A DNA stretch of 64,000 bases from Parafrankia elaeagni (GCF_000374165.1 NZ_KB893671.1:310193-374192), one strand, 5' to 3'. Shown: positions 42,950 to 51,894, counted from the stretch's first letter. Numbers and translations: made by a program. Notes: generated by a model from the letters alone, not told the origin.

Positions 42950-43206
42950 CTCCACCGCCCTCGACCGCGCCGACCACGTGGACGGCCGCGACCGGTCGGC
43001 GCTCCGCCCCGGCGTAGCCGGTTGCCGGTGAGCACGTACGTCAGCGCGTTGACGTCCCGGTTCCCAGGGGACGTCCAGCTGCGCACCCTGCTCACACTGG
43101 CGTGGGCGTGGGCGTGGGCGTGGGCGTAGTGATCGGGGTGTAGGTGGCGCCGGGACCGCTGTGCGCGCCGAGCTCACCGGCGGTGAGTCGGACGAGCGCT
43201 CCGGTG
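42950..43206 (-). pseudogene. Decayed duplicate of the pirin gene middle section
   Basis: The sequence matches the neighbouring pirin gene at about 41890-42117 over some 200 bp with many substitutions, for example GGTGAGCACGTA, GCGTTGACGTCCCGG and CACACTGGCGTGGGCGT shared blocks. It has frameshifts and a (CGTGGG)x4 expansion at 43101-43124 not in the intact gene. Clearly non-coding remnant of a partial tandem duplication or of a second pirin gene. Confidence 0.8.
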
Positions 43207-43256
43207 TAGTGGCTCGACGAGGTGGGAGCCGATACCACAGGTGCTATCGTTGGCTG

Positions 43257-43582
43257 GTGACCTGGCAGGTGCTGATCCTTCCCGCCGCCGCGGATGAACT
43301 CGACAAGCTCCCCGCGAAGGAAGCAGATGCGCCAAGGCCGTCGAGAAGCTGAAGGCGTCCGGTCCAAAGCTCGGCTACCCACACACCAGCGCCATGAAGG
43401 GGGCCCGCAAGCTACGGGAGCTTCGCCCGCGCCAGGGCAACTGTCCCTGGCGGGCCTTCTACCGGCAGATCGGGCAGATACTCGTCATCGCGGCCATCGG
43501 CCCCGAGGCCAGAGTTGACGTACAGGAGTTCCAGCGGGCTCTGGCTGCGGCAGAACAACGCCTCGAAGACCTGGAGGACTGA
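43257..43582 (+). pseudogene. HigB-like toxin, frameshifted
   Basis: Reads VTWQVLILPAAADELDKLPA from the GTG at 43257, then the frame breaks near 43328-43334 (GCAGATGCGCCAAGG): the continuation KAVEKLKASGPKLGYPHTSA with KLRELRPRQGNCPWRAFYRQ and VLVIAAIGPEARV-like end lies in the next frame to 43582. One missing base (GCGCC for GCGGCC) explains it. A phage Gp49/HigB-type RNA-cleaving toxin, now probably inactive unless rescued by frameshifting. Its stop touches the antitoxin start. Confidence 0.82.
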
Positions 43583-43989
43583 TGAAGCTCTCGGATCTCA
43601 AGACTTTTGATCAGGTCATTGAAGATCGCCGCGGCAGCGACGAGGAGTTTCGCCGATTGTGGGACAGCACAGCATTCGCCCGCGAGGTCGCGAACCGGGT
43701 CGTCGCCTACCGCACCGACAACGGCCTGTCGCAGCGCGGCCTGGCCAAGCTGGTCGGCATGACGCAGCCAGCGATCGCCCGCCTGGAGTTGGCTGAACAT
43801 GAGCCGTCCCTCGCCACGCTGGCGAAGCTGAGCAGGGCGACGGGCCTCACGTTCCTGATGACGGTCTCAAACGGTGGTGTCGAACTGGCCGCGGGGACGC
43901 CGGACCCCTCGCAGATCGCCGCTCTCGCGGCCACGGCGGGCCACAGCTTCGGCGTGGTTGGAGCACCTACCAGTCGGCTACGCGCTTAG
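43582..43989 (+). CDS. higA: HigA-like XRE antitoxin
   Basis: 135 residues with an XRE-type helix-turn-helix (LSQRGLAKLVGMTQPAIARLE, about 52-75) preceded by a helical region and followed by a toxin-binding tail. ATG at 43582 shares one base with the toxin stop (TGATG) and has GGAGG just upstream. Toxin-first gene order fits the higBA type. The antitoxin is intact while the toxin is frameshifted, the expected direction of decay because the antitoxin alone is harmless. Function: neutralises the toxin and represses its own operon. Confidence 0.82.
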   Translation: MKLSDLKTFDQVIEDRRGSDEEFRRLWDSTAFAREVANRVVAYRTDNGLSQRGLAKLVGMTQPAIARLELAEHEPSLATLAKLSRATGLTFLMTVSNGGVELAAGTPDPSQIAALAATAGHSFGVVGAPTSRLRA

Positions 43990-44127
43990 CCCGACCACCC
44001 ACGTGGGTTGGTTGTTCGGCGCCGGCCCTCCAAACCCGTGCGGTGCCCCGGCCGTACGGCGATGAGCGGGAACGTCAGGTCAGGGAAGGCGCCAGCCGAC
44101 GGGTTTGGCGCCCCCGGATCGCCGGGG

Positions 44128-44250
44128 CGGTCTGCCCGCCGCCCGCACCCGGTTCGGTCAGCACGTCCTGGATGGCCACCGCCCCGCCCCGGTCAACGCG
44201 GCGAGGGCGTAGATCCCGGCCAGCCGGGGACCGGCGAGGCCAGCATTGGA
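44128..44250 (-). pseudogene. Fragment of a SpoIIE-type phosphatase gene
   Basis: Matches the membrane-region coding of the phosphatase gene at about 21378-21495: shared blocks include TCTGCCCGCCGCCCGC, GCGTAGATCCCGG and GGGGACCGGCGA-like sequence. In protein terms it keeps DVLTEPGAGGGQTA against DGVTDPGAGGGQSA. It has no start, stop or catalytic domain. A partial copy from this or a related gene; it is the only recognisable content of the 43990-44381 gap. Confidence 0.7.
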
Positions 44251-44381
44251 ACAGGAGCGAGCCGCTTGCTGACGTCACCGGCCCATCAATGGCCTCCGGA
44301 GGGGACTGTCGCCTTCAGGTGACGAGGGAATCCGGTACGGACCGTAACTGTTAGACTGGCCACGTTGGTATAGTCGGTGGT

Positions 44382-44804
44382 GTGGGACGGCAGGTGACCG
44401 CGGGAGGGGGCGGGGTCTACGACCTCGGCTACCACGTCGTGTGGTGCCCGAAGTACCGCCGTCCCGTACTCGTCGGCCCGGTCCGTGACCGGCTGGAAGA
44501 ACTGCTGCGCGCGAAGTGCGCCGAGCATGACTGGCCGATCGTCGCGCTGGAGATCGAGCCCGACCATGTGCACCTGTTCGTGAAGGCTCATCCGAAGCAC
44601 CCGCCGTCGTACATCGCCAACCAGCTGAAGGGCTTCACCAGCCACGAACTGCGCGGCGAGTTCGGCCACCTGCGGTCCCGGCTACCCACGCTGTGGTCGC
44701 GGTCGTACTTCATGGCCACCGTCGGCGCGGTGTCGGCCGAGGCGGTGCGGCGGTACATCGACACGCAGAACGAACGCCCGTGGCGCAGGGGCGTGACCCG
44801 GTGA
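44382..44804 (+). CDS. tnpA: IS200-type Y1 transposase TnpA
   Basis: 140 residues. HUH motif in EPDHVHLFV (His62, His64), catalytic Tyr125 in VRRYIDTQ, and the family start YDLGYHVVWCPKYRRPVL. It cuts and joins single-stranded DNA at the element ends. GTG start at 44382; a GTG four codons later is an alternative and no clear Shine-Dalgarno is seen. Length and motifs are intact, so the element may still be mobile if the ends are functional. Confidence 0.92.
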   Translation: MGRQVTAGGGGVYDLGYHVVWCPKYRRPVLVGPVRDRLEELLRAKCAEHDWPIVALEIEPDHVHLFVKAHPKHPPSYIANQLKGFTSHELRGEFGHLRSRLPTLWSRSYFMATVGAVSAEAVRRYIDTQNERPWRRGVTR

Positions 44805-46000
44805 GACGGACCTTCATGTTCCTGCTGCGTCCCACGGCCCGGCAGGCAGCCGCGCTGACCATGATGCTCGACGACCACCGGGTCCTCTACAACGCCGCCC
44901 TCCAGGAGCGGCGCGACGCCTACCGGCATCCGTCCCACACGACGGTCCGCTACGTCGCGCAGGCCGGGCAGCTTTCCGGGATCCGTGCCTATGACCCCGA
45001 CCAGGCTCGCTGGTCGTACTCCTCGCAGCAGGCCACGCTGCGCCGGCTCGACAGGGCGTTCGCTGCGTTCTTCCGCCGCGTCAAGGCCGGCGAGGCCCCG
45101 GGCTATCCCCGGTTCAAGGGCCGGAACTGGTTCGACACCGTCGACTGGCCCAAGGATGGCGACGGCTGCCGCTGGGACTCCCAGCCGGACAATCCTGCCC
45201 AGATGTTCGTCCGTCTCCAGGGCGTCGGCCACGTGAAGGTCAACCAGCACCGGCCGGTGCGTGGCACGGTCAAGACGGTTTCGGTCAAGCGGGAGGGTCG
45301 TCGCTGGTACGTGGTCCTGTCCTGCGACGGTGTGCCCGCCGAGCCGCTGGCGCCGACCGGAGCGGTGGTCGGCATCGACCTCGGGATCGCCTCGCTGGCC
45401 ACGACCAGCGACGGCCGGCACTACGGCAACCCCCGGTTCCTGGAGCGCACCGCCGGCCGGCTCGCCGGCGCGTAACGCGACCTTGCCCGCAGGAAGCGTC
45501 ACTCGAAGCGGCGAGGCAAGGCAGTCGCCCGCGTTGCCGGGCTGCACCGCACAGTCGCCCGGCAGCGGGCCGACCTCGCGCACAAGACGGCGCTCGGGCT
45601 GGTTCGCGACCACGACCTGATCGTTGTCGAGGCCCTCAACATCAAGGGCATGGCCCGCCGGGCCAAGGCCAGGCCCGACCCCGGCAACCCCGGCACCTTC
45701 CTGCCGAACGGGCAGGCCGCCAAGTCGGGGCTGAACCGGTCGATCCACGACGCGGGATGGGGGGTGTTCCTGGGAATCCTGCACGCCAAGGCTGAAAGCG
45801 CCGGACGGACCGTGGTCCCAGTTCCCGCCCCCCACACGTCCCGCACCTGCGCCGCATGCGGCCACTGCACCGCCGAGAACCGCAGAACGCAGGCCGAGTT
45901 CGCCTGCGTCGCCTGCGGGCACACGGCGCACGCCGACGTCAACGCGGCGGTCAACATCCTGCGGGCCGGGCTGGCCCGTCAGGCCGCGCAAGCGGCCTGA
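44801..46000 (+). pseudogene. tnpB: TnpB (OrfB) interrupted by an in-frame TAA
   Basis: TnpB is the RNA-guided nuclease relative of Cas12. The frame is continuous from GTG 44801 to TGA 46000 (399 residues) except for TAA at 45473-45475, codon 225. The three RuvC acidic residues are present: Asp193 in GIDLGIASL, Glu in VVEALNIKG, Asp in ADVNAAVNIL, plus the zinc finger CAACGHC and CVACGHT. The interrupted place, LAGA*RDLARRK, normally reads QRDLARRK, so CAA to TAA would explain it. Broken unless read through. Confidence 0.88.
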
Positions 46001-46033
46001 GAAGCCAGCGGCTTCAGCCGCCGGAGTAGTCAC
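46001..46033 (+). ncRNA. Right-end hairpin and probable 3' end of the omega RNA
   Basis: GAAGCC/GGCTTC hairpin immediately after the tnpB stop, then a GTAGTCAC terminus. In IS605 elements the TnpB guide RNA covers the end of tnpB and the right end, and its guide comes from the flanking DNA, here starting at 46034. Inferred by analogy; no RNA data. Confidence 0.4.
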
Positions 46034-46052
46034 GGTTTGCTTCTCCTGGTGG

Positions 46053-46105
46053 CAGGGGCGGTGCGTGGCGTGGGCGGCGTGCGTGGCGTGCGTGGCGTGG
46101 GCGGT
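46053..46105. repeat. Low-complexity GTGGCG repeat tract
   Basis: Irregular array of GCGTGG / GCGTGC / GGGCG units between the IS right end and the convergent sensor gene. No reading frame or fold of note. The rest of 46106-46324 shows nothing I can name. Confidence 0.7.
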
Positions 46106-46324
46106 ACACGGTGTGGACGGTGTGCCCAGAGGATGGTGACGACCACCCGTGGTCCGGCGCCAACCCCGGAGATCCAGGATGTCGGCTCCGCCTCCCGGAC
46201 GCGAACGGCCCCGCGGCCGCAGGCCCGGATGATCGACCGGGCGGGTTCGTGCCGGGCATCCGGGTATCCGGGTGCTGGAGGTGGGCAGCGGCGCCGCGGG
46301 TCGTCGAGGGGATGGTCTGGAGCG

Positions 46325-48745
46325 TCAATCTGCCGGGCGTTCCCGAGCCGGCCGCGTCCGCCGCGGCGGGAGGTCGAGGTCGAGGGAGTCACCGAGAGCG
46401 AGGTGGCATCCGTGTTCCCTGAGCCGTCGGATCGTGGCCGGGTGGTTGTGGTTGACGCCGTCGGCGATGACAGTGATGCCCGGGCCGAGCAGAGCGGCGA
46501 GGACGTCGTGGGTGAGCGCGACGGCGGGGCTGCTGTGCCGGGGGGCGGTCCAGCGGGCGGTGAGGTCGGGGTGGAGGGTGACCAGCTCGACGGGGGCCCG
46601 TCCAAGGGTGTCGATCGTGGCGTCGAAGGTGTTGTCGGGCGCTCCCAGCTCGGCGAGGCCGATCCGTACTCCCGTGGAGTGCAGACGGGTGAGGGCGGTC
46701 AGATCGACACTGCGCCGGGTCGGACGAATCTGGAGGACGAGGTCGGCGGGGGCGAGGTGCGCGGTGCGCAGGGCGGTGGTGACGTCCTCGACCAGGGTCG
46801 CCTGCCCGGCGTCGTCGGCGGAGATCGTGATGTGGATGGGCAGCGGATGGCCGGGGTCGCCGGTGGCGTCGAGGCGGTCGGTGGTGTCGGTGGCGTCAGG
46901 CGGTATCTGGCCGAGTGCGGGCAGGCCGTCGGTGAGTAGTGACCGCGGGGCGCCGCTGCCGGGATGGGGCCCGGCGAGTCGGGCCTCGTAGGCCACCGGG
47001 CTGCCGGTGGCGAGGTCGATGACGGGCCGGTAGGCGATGACAGGCCGGCAGGCGACAGGGAGGTGCCCCCTGGCGGTGTCCTCGCGGGGGGTGGTGGCGG
47101 GTGTGGCGTTTCCCGCTGGTGAGATCCGGGGGGCTGCGAGGTCGGGGGTGTAGGTGGTCAGGTCGCCTGTCCGCCGTGTCTTCGCGGCGTACATCGCGAG
47201 GTCGGCGCGGTGCAGGAGTGCCTCGACGGTGACGGGTTCGCGGGCTGGCTCGATGACGACGAGGCCGGTGCTGGCGGCGACGGTGCAGGTGGCGCGGCCG
47301 AGGCGGATCGGGGATCGTAGCGACGCGGTGATGCGCCGCCCGACCGTCTCGGGGTTCTGCGTGTCGGCATGGAGGAGGATCGCGAACTCGTCGCCGCCGA
47401 GTCGGGCGACGGTGTCTGTCTGCCGGACGCAGTTGGTGAGGCGGCGGGCCGTGACCCGCAGCAGGTCGTCGCCGGCGGCGTGGCCGTAGGTGTCGTTGAC
47501 GCTTTTGAAGTCGTCGAGATCGCAGAACAGCACGGCAAGCTGCCCGGTGTGGCGCAGCGCCCGGTCGAGCCGGTCGGTGAACAGCGCACGGTTCGCCAGG
47601 CCGGTGAGCGGGTCGTGGAACGCCTGATAGCGCAGCAGGCGCTGCTTTTCCTCCACCTTCCCGAGGAGGCGGATGTTGTCGGCCATCGTGGTCATCTGCC
47701 GGATCAGTGCGAGCAGCAGCAGGGCGAGCAGTGCCCAGAGCTCCTCCGAGTGGGAGAGGTTCTCGCCGGAGATCTCGATCAGTGTCACGATGGCTGCCGC
47801 GGTCAGCGGCAGGTAGGGCAGGACCGCATGCCACCAGCGGCGCCGCGGTGCCACGACCCGGCTGTCCGCCTCGGCGCCGGCGGGGCGCGTGGGCTGCGAG
47901 GTGTCAGGTGCCAGTGCCGCGAGCCCGATCAGCAACGGACCCGTGAGCTGGAGAACGTCGACCAGCCGCGGGACGTCACGCAGACCGCGGACAACCACGG
48001 ACGTGTACCACATGATGGACGCGCTCACGGCGAGCAGGCCGAGAATCAGCAGGCCCAGCCCGCTCCCGGCCCGCGGCTGGCGAAACACGGCCATCAGGAT
48101 CACGCCGACCATGACGACCAGAATCGTCGCCGCGAGGAGGATCGAGTAGATGGGTCCGTTCGCGAGCGGACTCCTCTCTTCGAGGGCGTCCTCGAGAACG
48201 GCGACCCAGACCAGCAGCACGGCCGCACCGACCATGATCATCCCATCCAGGATGGTGATCACGTACCAGCGGCGATCCCGGCCCCGCCCCGGCTCCCGCA
48301 GTATCAGGTCGAACGGATCCGAAGGGTAGCTCAGCACGCCGGCCAGCCCGAACGCCTGCGGGACGAGATAGGCCAGCGACGCCGCGCCCTGCGGCGGAAC
48401 CGGCGGCCCTCCTGCGGCCATCTCCGGAAACATCGCGACCGCGCCGGCGAAGATGGCCAGTACCAGCACCGAGACCAGGAGCCGCCAGGCCCGTTCCGCC
48501 CCGTGACGCCGCAGCCCTGTCACCACACAGGTGAGGCCGCCCAGCAACAGACAGAAGATCATGGCCAGGCGGACGGTGAGCAGCGCCGCCCGGTCGGGGA
48601 GCGCCACCGCGGCGACCGCCGAACCCGCGACCAGCAGCAGACTCGTCAGCCCCGCCCACCAGAAGCCGCGGCCGGCCAGAGGGTGGTGCGCCGGCGCTGT
48701 CGCCGTCCGCGAGCGCTCGGCCGGCGGCGTAGCCGTAGGGCCCAT
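46325..48745 (-). CDS. Membrane GGDEF protein with degenerate EAL domain
   Basis: 806 residues from the ATG at 48745; the frame opens to 48922 but the first 60 residues look non-coding. About ten hydrophobic segments (residues 25-330), a coiled linker, then a GGDEF domain with RLGGDEFAIL and HDPLTGLANRALF, an active diguanylate cyclase signature. The C-terminal EAL-like domain has lost most catalytic residues (YEARLAG, LQIRPTRR, LAELGAPDN, ADGVNHN), so c-di-GMP hydrolysis is unlikely. Likely makes c-di-GMP in response to a membrane signal. Confidence 0.88.
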   Translation of the reverse strand: MGPTATPPAERSRTATAPAHHPLAGRGFWWAGLTSLLLVAGSAVAAVALPDRAALLTVRLAMIFCLLLGGLTCVVTGLRRHGAERAWRLLVSVLVLAIFAGAVAMFPEMAAGGPPVPPQGAASLAYLVPQAFGLAGVLSYPSDPFDLILREPGRGRDRRWYVITILDGMIMVGAAVLLVWVAVLEDALEERSPLANGPIYSILLAATILVVMVGVILMAVFRQPRAGSGLGLLILGLLAVSASIMWYTSVVVRGLRDVPRLVDVLQLTGPLLIGLAALAPDTSQPTRPAGAEADSRVVAPRRRWWHAVLPYLPLTAAAIVTLIEISGENLSHSEELWALLALLLLALIRQMTTMADNIRLLGKVEEKQRLLRYQAFHDPLTGLANRALFTDRLDRALRHTGQLAVLFCDLDDFKSVNDTYGHAAGDDLLRVTARRLTNCVRQTDTVARLGGDEFAILLHADTQNPETVGRRITASLRSPIRLGRATCTVAASTGLVVIEPAREPVTVEALLHRADLAMYAAKTRRTGDLTTYTPDLAAPRISPAGNATPATTPREDTARGHLPVACRPVIAYRPVIDLATGSPVAYEARLAGPHPGSGAPRSLLTDGLPALGQIPPDATDTTDRLDATGDPGHPLPIHITISADDAGQATLVEDVTTALRTAHLAPADLVLQIRPTRRSVDLTALTRLHSTGVRIGLAELGAPDNTFDATIDTLGRAPVELVTLHPDLTARWTAPRHSSPAVALTHDVLAALLGPGITVIADGVNHNHPATIRRLREHGCHLALGDSLDLDLPPRRTRPARERPAD

Positions 48746-48992
48746 CGCGCTCACCGCCTCCGCGCTCACCGCCTCCGCCTCCGCGTCCGCGTCCGCAGGC
48801 CCGACGTCCTGGCCGGACCGCAGAGCCCCGCATCCCCTTCCTCTGCCCCAGGATGACTGGTAGTACTCGGATCGACACGAATGGTTACCGAGCGCAGGAG
48901 GCTTCCGGAAAGGAGTAGCCACAGCCAGACCTGCGGGGCGGACGAGTCGGCCTGTACGCCGGAGGTCGTCTGGTGCGACGTCTGGTGCGACG

Positions 48993-49850
48993 TCAACGCG
49001 TGGCGCGAACGACGTCCAGGGCGAAGTCGACGTACTGGCCGGCGATCAGCTCGGGGGAGTAGCGGCCGGCGGGCGACCACCACTGCGGCAGCGCCGTGCA
49101 CAGGGTGACGACGGCGCGCGCGGCCTCCCGGGGCAGCGGGGTCGCCATCAGCCCACGCCGGCATCCCTCGACCACCTCGTCGTCGACCATGTGCTGCACG
49201 TCCTGGCGGGCGGCGGCGATGCGGGTGCGGTCCGGCTCCGCGAGGCTGCGCATCTCGCTGGAGCCGATGAAGCCCAGCTGTCGACGGTGGGTGTGGTAGA
49301 GGCTCAGGCACTCGACGAGCATGGTGAGCCGCTCGACCGGGCCGTCGCCCTCGGCCCTTGCGGCGCGGCTGCGCTCCAGCAGGTCGTCCATGGTCAGGTC
49401 GAGCAGGGCGACGAGGAGATGCTGTTTCGTCGGCCAGTGGTGGTAGACGCCGGGGGCCGAAAGCCCGGCACGTTGGGCGATGTCCCGAATGCTCGCGCCG
49501 TGGTAGCCGAGCTCGACGAAGGCGTCGAGCGCGCCGGCCAGCGGCGGGGCCAGTTCCAACGGCGGGAAGTCCCGCCAGCTTCGGGCCGGGGCCTGCGCCG
49601 GGACGACGGTGTGCGGCGCGCGCAGCTGTCTCGGATCCGCGCCGAAGAGGTGGGCCGCCGCGCCGAGCCGATCGTCGCCGGTTCTCGTGTGGCCGTTCTC
49701 GACGGCGCTCCAGGTGCCGATGCTGACTCCGAGCGCCTGCGCGGTCTCGCGCAGGGTGAGGCCGGCGGCGCGTCGTGCCGCCCGGAGCCGTCCGCCGAGC
49801 GCCTCTCGTTCGAGGCGGTCCTCGGGTGTCTTCTCGGGTACTGGTGCCAC
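48993..49850 (-). CDS. XRE-TetR fusion transcriptional regulator
   Basis: 285 residues with two DNA-binding domains: an XRE helix-turn-helix (about 18-75; RAARRAAGLTLRETAQALGVS, WSAVENGHTR) and a TetR helix-turn-helix (about 102-150; GASIRDIAQRAGLSAPGVYHHW) followed by a TetR effector domain. Most TetR proteins lack the first. GTG start at 49850. Divergent from the phosphotransferase-SDR-ligase genes with 129 bp between, so it probably represses them in response to an acyl-CoA or related ligand. Confidence 0.9.
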   Translation of the reverse strand: MAPVPEKTPEDRLEREALGGRLRAARRAAGLTLRETAQALGVSIGTWSAVENGHTRTGDDRLGAAAHLFGADPRQLRAPHTVVPAQAPARSWRDFPPLELAPPLAGALDAFVELGYHGASIRDIAQRAGLSAPGVYHHWPTKQHLLVALLDLTMDDLLERSRAARAEGDGPVERLTMLVECLSLYHTHRRQLGFIGSSEMRSLAEPDRTRIAAARQDVQHMVDDEVVEGCRRGLMATPLPREAARAVVTLCTALPQWWSPAGRYSPELIAGQYVDFALDVVRATR

Positions 49851-49930
49851 GATCGCCCTCCTGGGGCCCCGACCCTACTGCCTTGACACCGCTCGCCGGC
49901 TGGGCACATAGTACCGAAATCTGTTCAGGG

Positions 49931-49953
49931 CGAACGTTCGATCGGTCGGTTTC
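49931..49953. promoter_or_regulatory. Candidate operator of the XRE-TetR regulator
   Basis: CGAACGTTCG (49931-49940) is a perfect 10-bp palindrome followed by ATCGGTCGGTTT, whose ACCGACCGAT-type core resembles operators of TetR repressors. It lies in the divergent gap between the regulator and the phosphotransferase gene. Confidence 0.5.
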
Positions 49954-49979
49954 AGGTTGTGGCGTTTCAGGAGATGGCG

Positions 49980-51044
49980 ATGACGGGGTCGAGAGCGGCG
50001 CTGGACGGCAGTCCGCCGCCGGACGGCGGTCCGCCGGGGCTGTCCGTCCCCGCGCTCGAGGACTTCCTGCGGCGGACGCTCCCGGACCCACCTCGGGGTC
50101 CGCTGCACGTCGAGCTGCTCTCGGGCGGACGGTCCAACCTGACCTACCTGCTCAGGGACGGTCACGACCGGTGGGTGCTGCGCCGGCCCCCCCTGGGGCA
50201 CGTGCTCGCCACCGCCCACGACATGGACCGTGAGTACCGCATGCTCGAGGCGCTGCAGCACACCGACGTCCCGGTGCCGAGGCCACGACTGCGCGCCGGA
50301 CCTGAGATCATCGGAGCGCCCTTCTACGTCATGGACTTCAGCGACGGTGTCGTGCTCCGGGAACGGCGGCAGCTCGACGCGCTCGCGGGTCAGGTGCCGG
50401 CGGCCCTGGCGGAAGCCCTCGTCGACGTCCTGGCGCGGTTGCACCGCACGGATTTCGTGGCGGTGGGGCTCGCCGACCTCGGTCGCCCGGACGGCTATCT
50501 CGGACGGCAGCTGCGCCGCTGGGCCGCACAGCTCGCGGCCTCACACAGCCGCGACCTGCCCGAGCTCAGCCGACTGGGCGGGCGGCTGGGGCAGCGGTTG
50601 CCGACCCCGCAGCCGGCGGCGATCGTCCACGGGGACTACCGCCTGGACAACGCCACCGTCGATCCGGCCGGCGGGCGCGTGCTCGCGGTACTCGACTGGG
50701 AGATGGCCACACTGGGCGACCCGCTCACGGATCTCGCCTCCACGGTGCTCTGGTGGGACGGCATCCGAGGCCTGGACAGCCCGGTGGCGGCAGTGCCGGG
50801 AGATGTGCCCGGCTTCCCGGACAGCCGGGTGATCGTCGATTCCTACGCCCGAAGGACCAGCCGGGATCTGTCCGACCTTCCCTGGTACCTGGGCTTCGCC
50901 TTCTACAAGATCGCGACGATTTTCGAGGGCATCCACTACCGCTCCCAGCAGGGGCTGACCGTCGGCGACGGGTTCGAGCGGCTGGGAGTCATGGTTCCCG
51001 CGCTGGTCGAGCGCGGACACGCCGCGCTCGACGCGTGGACCTAG
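49980..51044 (+). CDS. APH-type phosphotransferase family protein
   Basis: 354 residues of the aminoglycoside-phosphotransferase/ACAD10-11 kinase-like group that in actinobacteria accompanies acyl-CoA genes. Motifs: LLSGGRSNLTYLL, WVLRRPPLGHVL, IVHGDYRLDN (catalytic loop) and VLAVLDWEMATLGDPLTDLA (metal-binding Asp). The ATG at 49980 has AGGAGA at good spacing; earlier GTG/ATG codons are less likely. In ACAD11 a domain of this type phosphorylates 4-hydroxyacyl-CoAs; here a similar role is a guess from context. Confidence 0.88.
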   Translation: MTGSRAALDGSPPPDGGPPGLSVPALEDFLRRTLPDPPRGPLHVELLSGGRSNLTYLLRDGHDRWVLRRPPLGHVLATAHDMDREYRMLEALQHTDVPVPRPRLRAGPEIIGAPFYVMDFSDGVVLRERRQLDALAGQVPAALAEALVDVLARLHRTDFVAVGLADLGRPDGYLGRQLRRWAAQLAASHSRDLPELSRLGGRLGQRLPTPQPAAIVHGDYRLDNATVDPAGGRVLAVLDWEMATLGDPLTDLASTVLWWDGIRGLDSPVAAVPGDVPGFPDSRVIVDSYARRTSRDLSDLPWYLGFAFYKIATIFEGIHYRSQQGLTVGDGFERLGVMVPALVERGHAALDAWT

Positions 51045-51120
51045 TGCGTCCGCGTCGCCGTCGACGCGACACCAGGAGATCACGGCCGTTCACGGCCGGA
51101 CACACAGGAAAAGGTGGACG

Positions 51121-51885
51121 ATGGATATCAAGGGCGCCTCGGCCGTCGTGACCGGTGGGGCCAGTGGGCTGGGGCTGGCGACGGCCCGGCGGCTGGCCGA
51201 GGCCGGAGCACAGGTCGTCCTGATCGACCTGCCTGGTCCCCGGGGTGAGGAGGCCGCCGCCGCCCTGGACGGCGCGGCTGTCTTCGTCGGGGCCGACGTC
51301 GCCGACGAGACGGCCGTCGCCGCCGCGTTCGACGCCGCCGAGAGCCTCGGCCCGGTCCGGGTGGTCGTCAACTGCGCGGGCATCGGCCCCCCCGCACGGG
51401 TGCTGACCCGTGAGGGCAGGGCCGCGCCCCTCGCCGACTACCGGAAGATCGTCGAGGTCAACCTCGTCGGTTCCTTCAACGTCCTTCGGCTCGGCGCCGA
51501 GCGGATGCTCAGGGCGGAGCCGGTCGGGGAGGAACGCGGCGTCATCGTCAACACGGCGAGCGTGGCGGCCTTCGACGGCCAGATCGGCCAGGTGGCCTAC
51601 TCCTCGAGCAAGGGCGGCATCGTCGCCATGACGCTTCCCGCCGCTCGGGACCTGGCACAGCACCTGATCAGAGTGGTGACGATCGCCCCCGGCCTGTTCG
51701 ACACCCCCCTGCTCGCCACCCTGCCAGAGGAGGCGAGGGCGTCGCTCGGGAGGCAGGTGCCACACCCGAGCCGGCTGGCCCAGCCGGACGAGTACGCCGC
51801 CCTCGTGCAGCACATCATCGCCAACCCGATGCTCAACGGCGAGGTCATCCGGCTCGACGGAGCGATCCGCATGGCCCCCCGCTGA
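51121..51885 (+). CDS. Short-chain dehydrogenase (3-hydroxyacyl-CoA type 2-like)
   Basis: 254 residues. NAD-binding [27 protein letters not shown], catalytic YSSSKGG (Tyr-x3-Lys) and Ser in [11 protein letters not shown]. Closest in pattern to HSD17B10-like 3-hydroxyacyl-CoA dehydrogenases (ending in [18 protein letters not shown] and [15 protein letters not shown]). It would oxidise a 3-hydroxyacyl-CoA to a ketoacyl-CoA. 76 bp after the phosphotransferase gene, same strand, so likely one operon with it and the ligase. Confidence 0.9.
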   Translation: MDIKGASAVVTGGASGLGLATARRLAEAGAQVVLIDLPGPRGEEAAAALDGAAVFVGADVADETAVAAAFDAAESLGPVRVVVNCAGIGPPARVLTREGRAAPLADYRKIVEVNLVGSFNVLRLGAERMLRAEPVGEERGVIVNTASVAAFDGQIGQVAYSSSKGGIVAMTLPAARDLAQHLIRVVTIAPGLFDTPLLATLPEEARASLGRQVPHPSRLAQPDEYAALVQHIIANPMLNGEVIRLDGAIRMAPR

Positions 51886-51894
51886 GTCGACCGG

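Larger units (their letters stand above)
44341..46033 (+). mobile_element. IS200/IS605-family element
   Basis: Contains tnpA (Y1 transposase) and tnpB overlapping by GTGA. The right end shows the typical hairpin GAAGCC-AGC-GGCTTC (46001-46015) followed by CCGCCGGAGTAGTCAC, ending about 46033. The left end is not clear; TAACTGTTA at about 44345-44353 is a small palindrome near where it should lie. Such elements have no terminal inverted repeats or target duplications, so boundaries are approximate. It has landed in an already decayed region. Confidence 0.75.

Noticed and set aside
46034-46110. Repeat tract considered as a CRISPR array
   Set aside because: Units are 6-12 bp and irregular, without spacers or cas genes.
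46255-46300. HPGIRVLEVGSGAAG-like reading near the IS element, as a methyltransferase or CoA-transferase remnant
   Set aside because: The match is under 15 residues and the frame does not continue; likely chance in GC-rich DNA.
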